In this document: piece after piece, positions 16,121-26,087 of the stretch
How positions within the stretch are numbered: position 1 is the stretch's first letter
Layout: each line of letters opens with the position of its first letter
Assembly: GCF_002217655.1 (NCBI RefSeq)
Contig: NZ_NEWK01000001.1
Location: 1,188,001 to 1,252,000, forward strand
DNA: 64,000 nucleotides
DNA from: Geobacillus thermocatenulatus
Lineage (GTDB): Bacteria; Bacillota; Bacilli; Bacillales; Anoxybacillaceae
Direction: 5' to 3'
The notes under the pieces: generated by a model
Told to the model about the DNA's origin: nothing
What the model saw: only the letters and a program-made list of their open reading frames with translations
Database searches by the model: none
Program-made: the position numbers and the translations under genes

Positions 16121-16430
16121 CGGCGGATTTTTGCTTGTTGAAGCATTGTTCGCTTTGGCGCTCCTGTGGACGACAGCGGCCGTTCTTCTCCCGCTGTTGA
16201 CGCAAATGGCGCAAGAGCGCAACAGCCTCATTCTCGAGGAGAAAGCGCGCCGGCTGTTGGCCATCGCGCTGTATGAGGAGCCGCTTGTCGGAGAAACCAC
16301 TATTGCCGACGGGCGCACGGTATTTCAGTTGCAAGCGAGCGATGAAGGGGGGCGAATGCGGAAAGTATGCGTGCGTTGGAACGATTACGCCGGTCGCGAG
16401 ATGGAGCGGTGCGGGTATGGAAAACGGTAG
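16104..16430 (+). CDS. comGE: Minor pseudopilin ComGE
   Basis: 108 aa. The degenerate prepilin motif GGFLLVEALFALALL (Leu replaces the usual Thr) is followed by a short periplasmic-type domain. It overlaps its neighbours in a tight operon order GC-GD-GE-GF. Identification rests mainly on order and the prepilin-like N-terminus. Confidence 0.85.
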   Translation: MCKKCNGGFLLVEALFALALLWTTAAVLLPLLTQMAQERNSLILEEKARRLLAIALYEEPLVGETTIADGRTVFQLQASDEGGRMRKVCVRWNDYAGREMERCGYGKR

Positions 16431-16855
16431 CGGCAAAAGAAAACGGATTTACGATGATCGAAGCGCTGTTGGCGCTGGCGGCTGCGATGGCGGTGGCGGC
16501 GGCCGTTCCGGCGGTGTTGTCCGTTCGCTTGCTGGCTCCGGAGCCGGCGGACGCGTTTTCCCGATTGGAATGGCGGCTGTTTGTGCAACAGCTGCAAATC
16601 GAGCTGAATGAAACGAAGCAATGGTCGACTGGCGGCCGTGTCCTCTATTTGCAAAAATGGAACGGTAAGACAGTCAGTTTTTCGGTTGTGGCGACAAGGG
16701 CGGAACTGATCCGCCAGGTGGACGGCGCTGGCAATGAAACGGTGCTCCGCCATGTGCGTGCTGTTTCGTACCGGGCCGGCGCCCGCGGGATATTTTTGCA
16801 AGTGACGGCTGATGACGGAACTGTTTGCGAGGCGTTTGTGGCGCGGGCGTTTTAG
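16409..16855 (+). CDS. comGF: Minor pseudopilin ComGF
   Basis: 148 aa when started at GTG 16409, preceded by GGAG. It has a prepilin-type ENGFTMIEALLALAAAMAVA, then a C-terminal domain with WRLFVQQLQIELNET, the ComGF family feature. A longer reading from 16367 would extend far into comGE without conserved residues. Confidence 0.88.
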   Translation: MRVWKTVAAKENGFTMIEALLALAAAMAVAAAVPAVLSVRLLAPEPADAFSRLEWRLFVQQLQIELNETKQWSTGGRVLYLQKWNGKTVSFSVVATRAELIRQVDGAGNETVLRHVRAVSYRAGARGIFLQVTADDGTVCEAFVARAF

Positions 16856-16930
16856 CGGGCGGCTTGTGCGGTGAGACCCCCTTGACCGCCGCTTCCCCCT
16901 TTTAGACTGGAAAAACGAGGGGAAGGGGAA

Positions 16931-17320
16931 ATGGGTCGACAAGATGGCGTCATGTTTCCGATTGTAGCGGTTGTGTCTTTATTGCTTGTCTTTTCTGTCA
17001 TGCATGTCTTGCTCCTCTATGAAGCGGAACGACAGGCGGCTTATGAGGCCCGGCAGGCAGCTGAAGCGGATGAGCTTGTGCAGATGGCTGTGTTTGACGT
17101 AAAAGAACGCATCGCATCGGCCGATCCGTCGACCGCAGGCGAGTCTGGGGAATGGACTTATCCGCGCGGAATGGCGGCCTACCGGTGGGTGCGGGAAGGT
17201 GCAGCGTATGTTCGGGTTTCTTTGTCCATCCGTTCGGCCTCTGGGCTGAGGCGGGACGCCCTGTTTACTGTCACGCTTCCGGCGCTTCATATTGTCGAAT
17301 GGAGCGAGCAAAACGGTTAA
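16931..17320 (+). CDS. comGG: Competence protein ComGG
   Basis: 129 aa. N-terminal hydrophobic helix (about 7-27: VMFPIVAVVSLLLVFSVMHV) without a full prepilin motif, followed by a polar domain. This is normal for ComGG, which lies last in the pseudopilin set. ATG 16931 follows GAGGGGAAGGGG. Assigned by position and topology. Confidence 0.85.
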   Translation: MGRQDGVMFPIVAVVSLLLVFSVMHVLLLYEAERQAAYEARQAAEADELVQMAVFDVKERIASADPSTAGESGEWTYPRGMAAYRWVREGAAYVRVSLSIRSASGLRRDALFTVTLPALHIVEWSEQNG

Positions 17321-17365
17321 AAGAGGAAAGAAGCGGAAAAACTAAAAGAAAAAAGGGGGGATTTG

Positions 17366-17545
17366 ATGGCGGTCAACGATTATGTCAAGTTTGTCACCCA
17401 ACAGTTTGTCGCCTACATGGATTTGCCGAAAGAGGAGCGGAGGCAGCGGCGTCAGGTGCGGAAACAAGAGCAGCTTCCTCTTTCATACCGCTTGTTTGGC
17501 ATGGTGCCGCTTTCGCTTCGCTTGCTGTTTCGGCGCCGCCCGTAG
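17366..17545 (+). CDS. yqzE: YqzE family protein
   Basis: 59 aa: MAVNDYVKFVTQQFVAYMD followed by a basic segment and LPLSYRLFGMVPLSLRLLF. It matches the short YqzE family that ends the comG operon in B. subtilis. Function unknown. It has a GGGGGG site at 17355-17360. Confidence 0.9.
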   Translation: MAVNDYVKFVTQQFVAYMDLPKEERRQRRQVRKQEQLPLSYRLFGMVPLSLRLLFRRRP

Positions 17546-17548
17546 CAG

Positions 17549-17580
17549 CCGCCCGCCGGCCTAAGCCGGCGGGCGGTTTT
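17549..17580 (+). terminator. comG operon terminator
   Basis: Perfect 12-bp stem CCGCCCGCCGGC / GCCGGCGGGCGG (17549-17560 and 17565-17576), CTAA loop, four T residues. Confidence 0.9.
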
Positions 17581-17647
17581 CGTGCCGACGGAAGGGAGTT
17601 TGTCGGTTTGAACGCTCCGCGCCGGATGGACCCATCCCGGAGTTGAT

Positions 17648-18442
17648 TCACGATGAGCGGGGCAGCAAATAAAACAGTCCGCCGTTGATGACGGAAACGG
17701 TGATGCGCGGCTTATACTGCTTTTCCAACGCTTCCTTCTCAATATAATAGCACTCCGGCTTTTCTTCGCAGTCTTTGTAAAATTCATCAAGCAACGCCAA
17801 ATCGTCGGCCCAGCGTCGGCGCGCCTCATCCGCCCACGCATGGTCGTCGGCGGCGATGCGGCTGCGTATGTATTGCTCGAGACGGCCGATGCCGCTTCTC
17901 GGCTTAATGAGCGGAGAGATGGTGAAACAGTAATCAGGGATTTTCGGCGTCAGCCGTCGCTCGCGCATCCGCTCATGAAACGACTCGACGATCGTTCCGC
18001 TAATGAGGTGAAGGCCAAGGGAGACGATTTCATCTTTTTTTCGGTCGCATTCGTACGAAATCGTGACGTTCATGCCGAGCCATGGATGGAGGGCGGCGTT
18101 GCCGTCCAAAGGCGCGCTTGGCTCTTCATACAGACGGATGAAGCTGCCGCGTTTTTGCGCTGAGCGGAACAGCTGATGCAGTCGCGGAGCGCCGAAATGG
18201 AGGCGTTCTCCTTTCAGTTTGTCTGTTCGTTCATTGGCGCGGATGATGAGCGTCAGTTGCATCGGCTGCGGGACGCCGCCCGTCCGTTCGATATAATGCC
18301 AGTAAAACGGCCGATTCATCAGCTCTTTGTCCATTTCTGCCGTCAGTTGAACGGTGAGGTAATCGTCGTTCGCCTCAACAAACGTGCAGCCGTTAGCGGC
18401 AAAGTAACGCTCGACAAAGCGACGGATTTCATGTTGCTGCAT
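17648..18442 (-). CDS. yqhG: YqhG family protein
   Basis: 264 aa. MQQHEIRRFVERYFAANGC at the N-terminus and PFYWHYIERTGGVPQP match the YqhG family found only near yqhH in Bacillaceae. No catalytic motif is known. It overlaps yqhH by 14 bp, so the two are cotranslated; a partner role to the SNF2 helicase is an inference. In B. subtilis this pair lies beside sinI/sinR, which are missing here. Confidence 0.92.
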   Translation of the reverse strand: MQQHEIRRFVERYFAANGCTFVEANDDYLTVQLTAEMDKELMNRPFYWHYIERTGGVPQPMQLTLIIRANERTDKLKGERLHFGAPRLHQLFRSAQKRGSFIRLYEEPSAPLDGNAALHPWLGMNVTISYECDRKKDEIVSLGLHLISGTIVESFHERMRERRLTPKIPDYCFTISPLIKPRSGIGRLEQYIRSRIAADDHAWADEARRRWADDLALLDEFYKDCEEKPECYYIEKEALEKQYKPRITVSVINGGLFYLLPRSS

Positions 18443-20093
18443 ACCGCTCTCCTCCTTCCTTTCCGAGCTGCTCGGCCAGCTCGATCATCGCGACGATGTT
18501 CTCCATTTTGACTTTCATCTCTCCTTCGCTCCGTGAATGAACGAAGGCGTCTTCGAAGTAGCGTTCCAGGTTCGCGAGGTTCATTTTCGCCAAAATGTCG
18601 TCCAGTTCGCCGACGACTCGTTCGAACAGGCGGATTTTTTCGTACAGAAGCGTTAAAATATGCTCTTCGACCGTCTGTTTGACGGCGAAGTTGTAAATGT
18701 AAACGTCATCCGTCTGGCCGAGGCGGTGGACGCGGCCGATCCGCTGCTCAAGGCGCATCGGGTTCCACGGCAAGTCGTAGTTGATCACATAGCGGCAAAA
18801 CTGCAAGTTGATGCCCTCGCCGCCTGCTTCGGTGGCGATGAACACTTGGGCGTGGTGTTTGAACAGTTCCTGCATCCAGTCTTTTTTGCCGCGCCGGAAG
18901 CCGCCGCGAAACGGAACGGACGAGATGCCGTGCTGCTTTAAAAACCATTGCAAGTACAGCTGCGTCGCTCGATATTCGGTGAAAATAATCACTTTGTCAT
19001 TGATCGAGCGGATGAGCTCGAGCGCCTTTTCCGCCTTTGAGTTCGTGGTGACGGCGTTGATTTTTTCCACTACGCGTTTAAGCGGCTCTGGAACCGCTCC
19101 GCCGCATTTATCGATCATGTTTTTGATCGTGAGAAACAGCGCCTCGCGGCTGCTGCACGCCTCGCGAAGAAGCGTGATGAGCGAAAACGAGCCGGCGAAC
19201 GATTCGCGGCGGAGCGCCTTGACCGCTTCATACATCTCCCGTTCCTCATTCGTAAACTCGATCAGCACCGGTTCAACGTGGCGCTTCGCCCATTCGATCG
19301 GCGTATCGGCGCGGCGGTTGCGGATCATCACTTTGTTGACGAGCGCTTTTAAATGGTCGTTCGTCTGTACGGCCCGCGTTTTTCCGTACGTTTTGGCAAA
19401 CTGTTCCGAGCTGCCTAAATGGCCGGGTTTCAACAGCGAGACGAGGTTGAAAATTTCTTCGATCCGGTTTTGGATCGGCGTCGCGGTCAGGAGCAAACAA
19501 AACTTCTTTTTTAAATTTTGCACAAACTCGTAGTTTTTCGTTTTGTTATTTTTCAGTTTGTGCGCCTCGTCGATGATGATCATGTCGTACGACTGCCCGT
19601 AGATGATGTCACGGTGCGGCGGTTTTTTCGCCGTGTCGATCGAGGAAACGACGATATCGCACTGCTCCCAGACGTAGCTCTTTTTCTGCTGGACGGCCGG
19701 GATGAAAAATTTTTCGTTCAACTCTCTCACCCATTGCGAAACAAGGGAGGCGGGAACGAGAATGAGCGCTTTTTTCACAAGGCCGCGAATCATATATTCT
19801 TTTAAGACGAGCCCGGCCTCGATTGTTTTTCCAAGCCCGACTTCATCCGCCAAAATGGCTTTGCCGTTCATCTCTTCGACGACGCGGCGCGCCACTTCAA
19901 GCTGGTGCGGAAGAATGGTCAAGTGGGGCAGGTGTTTGGGCGCCTGCAAGCCATGAAATTCCGGGACGCTTACATGATGGGCGGCCTCAAGCGCCAGTTC
20001 ATACATTTCCCAGCTCGCCCACGGACCGTCTTTTTCGACGCGTTCCAAAAATTCCTCCTTCCATGTTTCATCCATTTCCAGATCAATGTTCAT
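18429..20093 (-). CDS. yqhH: SNF2-family ATPase/helicase YqhH
   Basis: 554 aa. Superfamily 2 motifs: Q-motif LPHQLEVARRV, Walker A ILADEVGLGKTIEAGL (about 93-108), DEAH box IIDEAHKLKN, LTATPIQNR, and helicase C with GGEGINLQFCRYVINYDLPWN and QRIGRVHRLGQ. SNF2 enzymes move along duplex DNA and remodel protein-DNA complexes. The start is ATG 20093 with AAAGGGGATT upstream; codons further out belong to the leader. Partner: yqhG. Confidence 0.93.
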   Translation of the reverse strand: MNIDLEMDETWKEEFLERVEKDGPWASWEMYELALEAAHHVSVPEFHGLQAPKHLPHLTILPHQLEVARRVVEEMNGKAILADEVGLGKTIEAGLVLKEYMIRGLVKKALILVPASLVSQWVRELNEKFFIPAVQQKKSYVWEQCDIVVSSIDTAKKPPHRDIIYGQSYDMIIIDEAHKLKNNKTKNYEFVQNLKKKFCLLLTATPIQNRIEEIFNLVSLLKPGHLGSSEQFAKTYGKTRAVQTNDHLKALVNKVMIRNRRADTPIEWAKRHVEPVLIEFTNEEREMYEAVKALRRESFAGSFSLITLLREACSSREALFLTIKNMIDKCGGAVPEPLKRVVEKINAVTTNSKAEKALELIRSINDKVIIFTEYRATQLYLQWFLKQHGISSVPFRGGFRRGKKDWMQELFKHHAQVFIATEAGGEGINLQFCRYVINYDLPWNPMRLEQRIGRVHRLGQTDDVYIYNFAVKQTVEEHILTLLYEKIRLFERVVGELDDILAKMNLANLERYFEDAFVHSRSEGEMKVKMENIVAMIELAEQLGKEGGERYAAT

Positions 20094-20317
20094 GGTAATC
20101 CCCTTTCCTGTGTTGCGAATGTTTATATAGATTACATTTGGTATGTTAAGAAAAACAAGAACATTATTATGACTAATTACCATGAAAGTTCGATTATTTC
20201 CTATTGCCCTTTGGCTGCTGTTGATGGTAGTATAAATTTAGAACATTCGCATGACTCGTTGATGAGGGCGTTTGTTAGTATGCCCGATATGGAAACAATT
20301 TATTGATGGGCGGATGA

Positions 20318-20560
20318 CGGCAAGGGGAGAGACTACGAAATGTAGCGCCGAAGGAGCAAGCGGAAACGCGAATCTCTCAGGCAAAAAGACTCTTGCTTGA
20401 CGCAGCTCTGGAGAGCGCCTGCTGAAAGCAGGCCACCCAAGAGGAAACCGATCGGCCCCATGGACCGCGAACGGACGCGCCAAACGGGCCGGCGGGAAAC
20501 TTTCAGGTGCCAGGACAGAGCCCCCTTACTTGTTGATAGGGGGAAGTCTGTCCTTTTTTG
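20318..20560 (+). promoter_or_regulatory. Tandem glycine riboswitch with terminator, upstream of gcvT
   Basis: Two aptamers in series. The first (about 20322-20397) has GGGGAGAGAC, CGCCGAAGGAGCAAG and AATCTCTCAGGCAAAAAGAC. The second (about 20405-20520) has CTCTGGAGAGCG, CACCCAAGAGGAAACC and GGGAAACTTTCAGG followed by AGGACAGAG. The expression platform is the stem GGACAG...CTGTCC enclosing CCCCC/GGGGG with six T residues (20513-20558). Glycine binding is expected to prevent termination and turn on glycine cleavage. The 20094-20317 interval before it otherwise holds only a doubtful 45-codon ORF. Confidence 0.93.
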
Positions 20561-20588
20561 TGTGACGTGGATCAAAGGAGGGAATCAG

Positions 20589-21683
20589 ATGCTAAAGCGC
20601 ACGCCCCTATTCTCGGTGTACGCCCGTTACGGCGCCAAAACGATTGAATTTGGCGGCTGGGAAATGCCGGTGCAGTTTTCCAGCATAAAGGAAGAACATG
20701 AGGCTGTAAGAACGCGCGCCGGGCTGTTTGACGTCTCCCATATGGGGGAAATTGTCGTCCGCGGTCGTGGGAGCCTCGCGTTTTTGCAAAAGCTCATGAC
20801 CAATGACGTCGCCAAACTGCGGCCCGGCCGGGCGCAATATACGCTCATGTGCTATGAGGACGGCGGCACAGTCGATGATTTGCTCATCTATCAAAAAGGA
20901 GAGAATGACTACTTGCTGGTCGTCAACGCGGCCAATACGGAAAAAGACTTCGCTTGGCTAAGCGGGCATGTTGAGGGCGACGTCGAGCTTCAAGATGTAT
21001 CGTCCGAAACGGCTCAGCTTGCCTTGCAAGGGCCGGCAGCGGAGCGCGTCTTGCAGCGATTGGCGGATTTTGATTTGGCGGCGCTGCGCCCGTTTTCATT
21101 CGCTGACGGCGTCGAAGTCTCGGGCGTGAAGGCGCTCGTTTCGCGCACCGGCTATACGGGGGAAGACGGGTTTGAGCTATATTGTAAAGCGGAAGACGCC
21201 GCCGCGCTATGGGAGGCGATCCTAGCGGCCGGAGCTCGTGACGGCGTTCTCCCATGCGGACTGGGGGCGCGCGATACGCTCCGCTTTGAAGCATGCCTGC
21301 CGCTTTACGGTCAAGAGCTGTCCGACTCGATTTCACCAGTTGAAGCCGGGCTTGGTTTTGCCGTCAAAGCGGAAAAAGAGCCGCCTTTTATCGGCCAAGC
21401 TGTATTGAAACGGCAAAAAGAGGAAGGGCCGCCGCGCCGGCTCGTCGGCATTGAAATGATCGACAGAGGCATTCCGCGCCACGGATACCTTGTATTTGCC
21501 GACGGCGAAGAGGTCGGGTTCGTCACGACCGGCACGCAGTCGCCGACGCTGAAGAAAAACATCGGCTTGGCCTTGGTGAAAGCGGATGTGGCCGCCATCG
21601 GCCGGGAAGTGGAGGTGGACATCCGCGGCAAGCGGCTGAAAGCGAACATCGTGCCGATTCCGTTTTACAGGCGGGCCAAGTGA
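20589..21683 (+). CDS. gcvT: Glycine cleavage system T protein (aminomethyltransferase)
   Basis: 364 aa from ATG 20589 with AAAGGAGGGAATC. It transfers the methylene from aminomethyl-lipoyl H protein to THF and releases ammonia. Motifs: [45 protein letters not shown] (about 188-198) and the THF-binding region [18 protein letters not shown]. First gene of the riboswitch-controlled gcvT-gcvPA-gcvPB operon. Confidence 0.97.
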   Translation: MLKRTPLFSVYARYGAKTIEFGGWEMPVQFSSIKEEHEAVRTRAGLFDVSHMGEIVVRGRGSLAFLQKLMTNDVAKLRPGRAQYTLMCYEDGGTVDDLLIYQKGENDYLLVVNAANTEKDFAWLSGHVEGDVELQDVSSETAQLALQGPAAERVLQRLADFDLAALRPFSFADGVEVSGVKALVSRTGYTGEDGFELYCKAEDAAALWEAILAAGARDGVLPCGLGARDTLRFEACLPLYGQELSDSISPVEAGLGFAVKAEKEPPFIGQAVLKRQKEEGPPRRLVGIEMIDRGIPRHGYLVFADGEEVGFVTTGTQSPTLKKNIGLALVKADVAAIGREVEVDIRGKRLKANIVPIPFYRRAK

Positions 21684-21718
21684 CGATTTCAAAGCGACAA
21701 GGAAAGGGGAAAAACGCA

Positions 21719-23065
21719 GTGCTCCATCGTTATTTGCCGATGACGGAAGAAGACAAACAGGAGATGTTGAAGACGATCGGCGTCGCCTCGATTGACGACT
21801 TGTTTGCCGATATTCCAGAACAAGTCCGCTTCCGCGGCGAGCTGAAGGTGAAACCGGCCAAATCCGAGCCGGAGCTGTGGAAAGAGCTTGCGGCCTTAGC
21901 GAAAAAAAACGCCAGCGTAAAACAATACGTTTCCTTTTTAGGAGCCGGGGTGTACGACCATTATATTCCAGTCGTCGTCGACCATGTCCTGTCGCGCTCT
22001 GAATTTTATACGGCCTATACGCCGTATCAACCGGAAATTTCCCAAGGCGAGCTGCAGGCGATTTTTGAGTTTCAAACGATGGTGTGCGAGCTGACCGGCA
22101 TGGATGTCGCCAACTCGTCGATGTACGACGGCGGCACGGCGCTTGCCGAAGCAGTGCTTCTTAGCGCCGCGCATACGAAGCGGAAGAAAGTGCTCATCTC
22201 GACCGCCGTTCATCCGCAATATCGGGAAGTTGTGCGCACGTACGCCAAAGGACAGAAGCTCGAAGTGAAAGAAATTCCGTATGACGGCGGCATCACCGAT
22301 CTTAAGGCGCTTGAAGCGGAAATGGGGGATGATGTGGCGTGCGTTGTCGTCCAATACCCGAACTTTTTTGGCCAAATCGAGCTGCTGAACGCGATCGCGC
22401 CGCTTGCGCATGAAAAGAAAAGCTTGTTTGTCGTCGCCAGCAATCCATTGGCGCTTGGTGTGTTGACTCCACCCGGAGCGTTTGGCGCCGACATTGTGGT
22501 CGGCGACATGCAGCCATTTGGCATTCCGACGCAATTTGGCGGCCCGCATTGCGGCTATTTCGCTGTCAAAGCGCCGCTCATGCGCAAAATTCCAGGCCGT
22601 CTTGTCGGGCAGACGACCGATGAGGACGGGCGCCGCGGATTTGTCTTGACGCTTCAAGCGCGCGAACAGCACATCCGCCGCGATAAGGCGACATCCAACA
22701 TTTGCTCCAATCAAGCGTTAAACGCCTTGGCCGCTTCCGTTGCGCTGTCGGCGCTTGGCAAGCGGGGCGTGAAAGAAATGGCGGCGATGAATATTCAAAA
22801 AGCGCATTATGCGAAGGTGGAACTTGAAAAACGCGGACTGTCGTCGCCGTTTGCCGGTCCGTTTTTCAACGAGTTCGTCATCCGGCTTGGACGGCCGGTT
22901 TCTGAGGTGAACGATCGCCTGCTCGAAAAAGGAATCATCGGCGGCTATGACCTTGGGGCTGACTATCCGGAGCTTGCCGGTCATATGCTTGTTGCTGTCA
23001 CCGAACTGCGGACAAAAGAAGAAATCGATCGGTTTGTCAATGAATTGGGGGATGGCCATGCGTAA
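21719..23065 (+). CDS. gcvPA: Glycine dehydrogenase (decarboxylating) subunit 1
   Basis: 448 aa from GTG 21719, placed after AAGGAAAGGGG; the sequence then begins [20 protein letters not shown], matching the B. subtilis protein length and start. It is one half of the split P protein, which decarboxylates glycine with [18 protein letters not shown] and the [16 protein letters not shown] segments are the typical N-terminal fold. The PLP lysine lies in the partner subunit. It ends 8 bp into gcvPB. Confidence 0.96.
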   Translation: MLHRYLPMTEEDKQEMLKTIGVASIDDLFADIPEQVRFRGELKVKPAKSEPELWKELAALAKKNASVKQYVSFLGAGVYDHYIPVVVDHVLSRSEFYTAYTPYQPEISQGELQAIFEFQTMVCELTGMDVANSSMYDGGTALAEAVLLSAAHTKRKKVLISTAVHPQYREVVRTYAKGQKLEVKEIPYDGGITDLKALEAEMGDDVACVVVQYPNFFGQIELLNAIAPLAHEKKSLFVVASNPLALGVLTPPGAFGADIVVGDMQPFGIPTQFGGPHCGYFAVKAPLMRKIPGRLVGQTTDEDGRRGFVLTLQAREQHIRRDKATSNICSNQALNALAASVALSALGKRGVKEMAAMNIQKAHYAKVELEKRGLSSPFAGPFFNEFVIRLGRPVSEVNDRLLEKGIIGGYDLGADYPELAGHMLVAVTELRTKEEIDRFVNELGDGHA

Positions 23066-24530
23066 CGATCAACCGCTTATTTTCGAACGAAGCAAGCCGG
23101 GGCGCATCGCCTACAGTCTGCCGGCGCTTGACGTGCCGGCTGTCGATGTCAGCGAGCTCGTGCCGGCCGATTATCTTCGCACTGAAGAGCCGGAGCTCCC
23201 GGAAGTGTCGGAGCTTGACTTAATGCGCCATTATACGGCGCTCTCGAAACGAAACCACGGCGTCGATTCTGGGTTTTACCCGCTCGGGTCGTGCACGATG
23301 AAATACAATCCGAAAATCAATGAAAACGTCGCCCGCCTCGCTGGATTTGCCCACATTCATCCGCTTCAGCCAGAGAAAACGGTGCAAGGGGCGCTTGAGT
23401 TGATGTACGACTTGCAAGAGCATTTAAAAGAAATCACAGGCATGGATGCGGTCACCTTGCAACCGGCGGCCGGCGCCCACGGCGAATGGACGGGGCTGAT
23501 GATGATCCGCGCTTACCATGAAGCAAACGGCGACTTCAACCGGACGAAAGTGATCGTCCCGGATTCAGCGCACGGCACGAACCCGGCGTCGGCAACGGTC
23601 GCGGGTTTTGAGACGGTGACGGTCAAATCGACCGCCGATGGACTTGTCGATTTAGAGGACTTAAAGCGCGTCGTCGGTCCGGATACAGCGGCGCTTATGC
23701 TCACGAATCCGAACACACTCGGGCTGTTTGAAGAGCATATTGTCGAAATGGCCGAAATCGTCCACAAAGCCGGCGGCAAGCTGTACTATGACGGCGCGAA
23801 TTTAAACGCGATTCTTGGCAAGGCGCGCCCGGGGGACATGGGCTTTGACGTTGTTCATTTGAACTTGCATAAAACATTCACCGGCCCGCATGGCGGCGGA
23901 GGCCCAGGCTCGGGCCCGGTCGGGGTGAAAGCCGACCTCGTTCCGTTTTTGCCGAAGCCGGTCATCGAAAAAGGGGAAAACGGTTATTACCTTGATGATG
24001 ACCGTCCGCAATCGATCGGCCGCGTCAAGCCGTTTTACGGCAATTTCGGCATCAACGTCCGGGCGTACACGTACATCCGCTCGATGGGGCCGGACGGCTT
24101 AAAAGCGGTGAGCGAATATGCGGTGTTAAACGCCAACTATATGATGCGTCGGCTTGCTGAGTATTACGATTTGCCGTATGACCGCCATTGCAAGCACGAG
24201 TTCGTTCTCTCTGGCCGCCGGCAAAAGAAACTCGGTGTCAGAACGCTCGACATCGCCAAGCGACTGCTTGATTTCGGGTTTCATCCGCCGACGATTTACT
24301 TCCCGCTCATCGTTGAAGAATGCATGATGATCGAGCCGACGGAGACGGAGTCGAAAGAGACGCTCGACGCGTTTATTGACGCCATGATCCAAATCGCCAA
24401 AGAGGCGGAGGAAAATCCGGAAATCGTTCAAGAAGCGCCGCATACGACCGTTGTGAAGCGACTTGATGAAACGACCGCGGCGCGCAAGCCGATTTTGCGC
24501 TATCAAAAACCAACACATCGCGACAACTGA
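23058..24530 (+). CDS. gcvPB: Glycine dehydrogenase (decarboxylating) subunit 2
   Basis: 490 aa from ATG 23058 (RBS GGGGGATG). The PLP-binding lysine is in [20 protein letters not shown] (about 271-290). [15 protein letters not shown] and [20 protein letters not shown] are conserved active-site loops. Together with gcvPA it forms the P protein of the glycine cleavage complex. LipM, which lipoylates the H protein, lies 2 kb downstream. Confidence 0.97.
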   Translation: MRNDQPLIFERSKPGRIAYSLPALDVPAVDVSELVPADYLRTEEPELPEVSELDLMRHYTALSKRNHGVDSGFYPLGSCTMKYNPKINENVARLAGFAHIHPLQPEKTVQGALELMYDLQEHLKEITGMDAVTLQPAAGAHGEWTGLMMIRAYHEANGDFNRTKVIVPDSAHGTNPASATVAGFETVTVKSTADGLVDLEDLKRVVGPDTAALMLTNPNTLGLFEEHIVEMAEIVHKAGGKLYYDGANLNAILGKARPGDMGFDVVHLNLHKTFTGPHGGGGPGSGPVGVKADLVPFLPKPVIEKGENGYYLDDDRPQSIGRVKPFYGNFGINVRAYTYIRSMGPDGLKAVSEYAVLNANYMMRRLAEYYDLPYDRHCKHEFVLSGRRQKKLGVRTLDIAKRLLDFGFHPPTIYFPLIVEECMMIEPTETESKETLDAFIDAMIQIAKEAEENPEIVQEAPHTTVVKRLDETTAARKPILRYQKPTHRDN

Positions 24531-24549
24531 TGTTTGAGCATTGATGAGC

Positions 24550-24578
24550 GCTCGCTCCCTAACGGAGCGGGCCGTTTC
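24550..24578 (+). terminator. gcv operon terminator
   Basis: GCTCGCTCC (24550-24558) pairs with GGAGCGGGC (24564-24572) with one wobble. The following CGTTTCTTT is only moderately T-rich. Confidence 0.65.
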
Positions 24579-24598
24579 TTTGTACGACGGATGAGTCA

Positions 24599-24636
24599 TT
24601 GACAGAAATGTCGAATTAGTTTATTATATAAACTAA
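24599..24636 (+). promoter_or_regulatory. Sigma-A promoter with a palindromic operator for the ROK regulator
   Basis: TTGACA (24599-24604), 17-bp spacer, TATTAT (24622-24627). A perfect palindrome with 8-bp arms TTAGTTTA and TAAACTAA (24616-24623 and 24629-24636) sits on the -10. The arms strongly resemble Bacillus XylR operators, which begin TTAGTTTG and end CAAACTAA, so autorepression by the downstream regulator is likely. The 205-nt leader from 24640 to the gene shows no supportable ORF. Confidence 0.75.
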
Positions 24637-24843
24637 GATCAAGAAAGAAAAAGCATGTGTCCATATGGAGAAGTTAGCCTTAACAGTCGGTGCACGGGCG
24701 CCCGACGGCTTGGGCGAAAAAGCTGATGGTCAAGAGTCGAACACGGCAGGAATCGACGGATGCAGCAACCGCCATAATAGCGAGGCGCCCCTGCCCTTTC
24801 GCAAGACACATTCGATCAATCAAATGAAAAGGATGACAGAGAC

Positions 24844-26031
24844 GTGCGGACAGGAAACATTTCTCTTGTAAAAAAAATGAATAAACAGCTCGTCTTAAAA
24901 TTGATTCGCGACCAGCATCCGATTTCGCGCGCCGATATCGCCAAGACAACCGGATTGAACAAGGCCACTGTCTCCGCGCTTGTAGACGAACTGATCGCCG
25001 AGCATTTCGTCCATGAAAGCGGAATCGGCGAGTCAACCGGCGGGCGCCGGCCGCTCATGCTTCGCTTCAACGCCGACGCCGGCTCGCTTATCGGCGTTGA
25101 GCTGGGGGTGAACTATTTGTATGCCGTGTTGACCAATTTAAACGCGGACATTCTTTGGGAGCAACGGCGTTCGTTCCGCCCGTCTGAAGGGCAGGAGGCG
25201 ATCATCGACGAAATGATGGAGCTCATCGAGGCGGCCATCCGCCGAGCGCCGGCGACGCCGTACGGCGTGATGGGAATCGGCATCGGCGTGCCGGGCGTCG
25301 TCCATACCGAAAGCGGGACCGTTGTGTTTGCTCCGAACTTGCGCTGGGACGATGTCGCCTTGGCGGCTGTTTTGCGGCAACGGTGGCCTGAGCGTCCTGT
25401 CATTGTCGAGAATGAGGCGAAACTGGCGGCGCTTGGAGAAAAGTGGTTCGGCGCCGGCAACGAGTTCGCCCACTTTGTTTACATCAGCGCCGGAATCGGC
25501 ATTGGCGCCGGCGTCGTTCTTCACCATCAGCTCTATCGGGGTGTCAGCGGCCTAGCTGGTGAAATCGGCCATCATACGATCAATGTCAACGGCATTCGCT
25601 GCAGCTGCGGCAACATCGGCTGCTGGGAAATGTATGCGTCGGAAAAATACATTGAACGCCGTTTGGCTGAAGAAGGGCGTTCCGAATGGCTCAACGAACG
25701 CTTTTCCATCGCTGCGATGGCGTTGGCAGCAGAAAGCGATGAACAGCTGGCGCGCATTTTGGAGGAAACAGGGCGCTATCTCGGCGTTGGATTGTTGCAG
25801 GTGATGTATGCGTACAATCCAGAAGCGGTCATCATCGGCGGCCCGCTTGCCCAAGCGGGTGAATATGTGATCGATCCGGCGCGCCAAGAAGTGAGAAAGC
25901 GAATCCTCGTCAAAAAAGAAAGCGAACCGTCCATCATCGTCTCCAAGCTGAAAGAGAAAAGCTGCGCCATCGGCGCGGCTGCTTCGGTGCTTGAGGCGGT
26001 CGTCCTGCCGCCGGAATTTGCGGCGGTCTAG
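24844..26031 (+). CDS. XylR-like ROK-family transcriptional repressor
   Basis: 395 aa from GTG 24844. The N-terminal winged helix (about 12-65) has DIAKTTGLNKATVSALVDEL, then STGGRRPLML, as in B. subtilis XylR. The ROK sugar-kinase-like domain follows with GIGVPGVVH, NEAKLAALGEKWFGAG, GLAGEIGHH and the zinc motif CSCGNIGCWE (about 257-266). Similarity to XylR is close along the full length, but no xylose genes are nearby, so the inducer and targets are unknown. B. subtilis has no gene here between gcvPB and yqhL. The promoter carries a XylR-type palindrome. Confidence 0.85.
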   Translation: MRTGNISLVKKMNKQLVLKLIRDQHPISRADIAKTTGLNKATVSALVDELIAEHFVHESGIGESTGGRRPLMLRFNADAGSLIGVELGVNYLYAVLTNLNADILWEQRRSFRPSEGQEAIIDEMMELIEAAIRRAPATPYGVMGIGIGVPGVVHTESGTVVFAPNLRWDDVALAAVLRQRWPERPVIVENEAKLAALGEKWFGAGNEFAHFVYISAGIGIGAGVVLHHQLYRGVSGLAGEIGHHTINVNGIRCSCGNIGCWEMYASEKYIERRLAEEGRSEWLNERFSIAAMALAAESDEQLARILEETGRYLGVGLLQVMYAYNPEAVIIGGPLAQAGEYVIDPARQEVRKRILVKKESEPSIIVSKLKEKSCAIGAAASVLEAVVLPPEFAAV

Positions 26032-26044
26032 CGCATGCGAAAAG

Positions 26045-26077
26045 AGGCGCCTGCCTGTTTCGGCAGAGCGCCTTTTT
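26045..26077. terminator. Bidirectional terminator between the ROK gene and yqhL
   Basis: AGGCGC-CTGCC pairs with GGCAG-A-GCGCCT (26045-26073), followed by TTTTT. The genes converge here. Confidence 0.85.
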
Positions 26078-26087
26078 GGTTAACGGG

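Noticed and set aside
24665-24871. 68-codon ORF in the leader of the ROK regulator
   Set aside because: No ribosome site, low-complexity composition unlike a folded protein, and it overlaps the regulator start.
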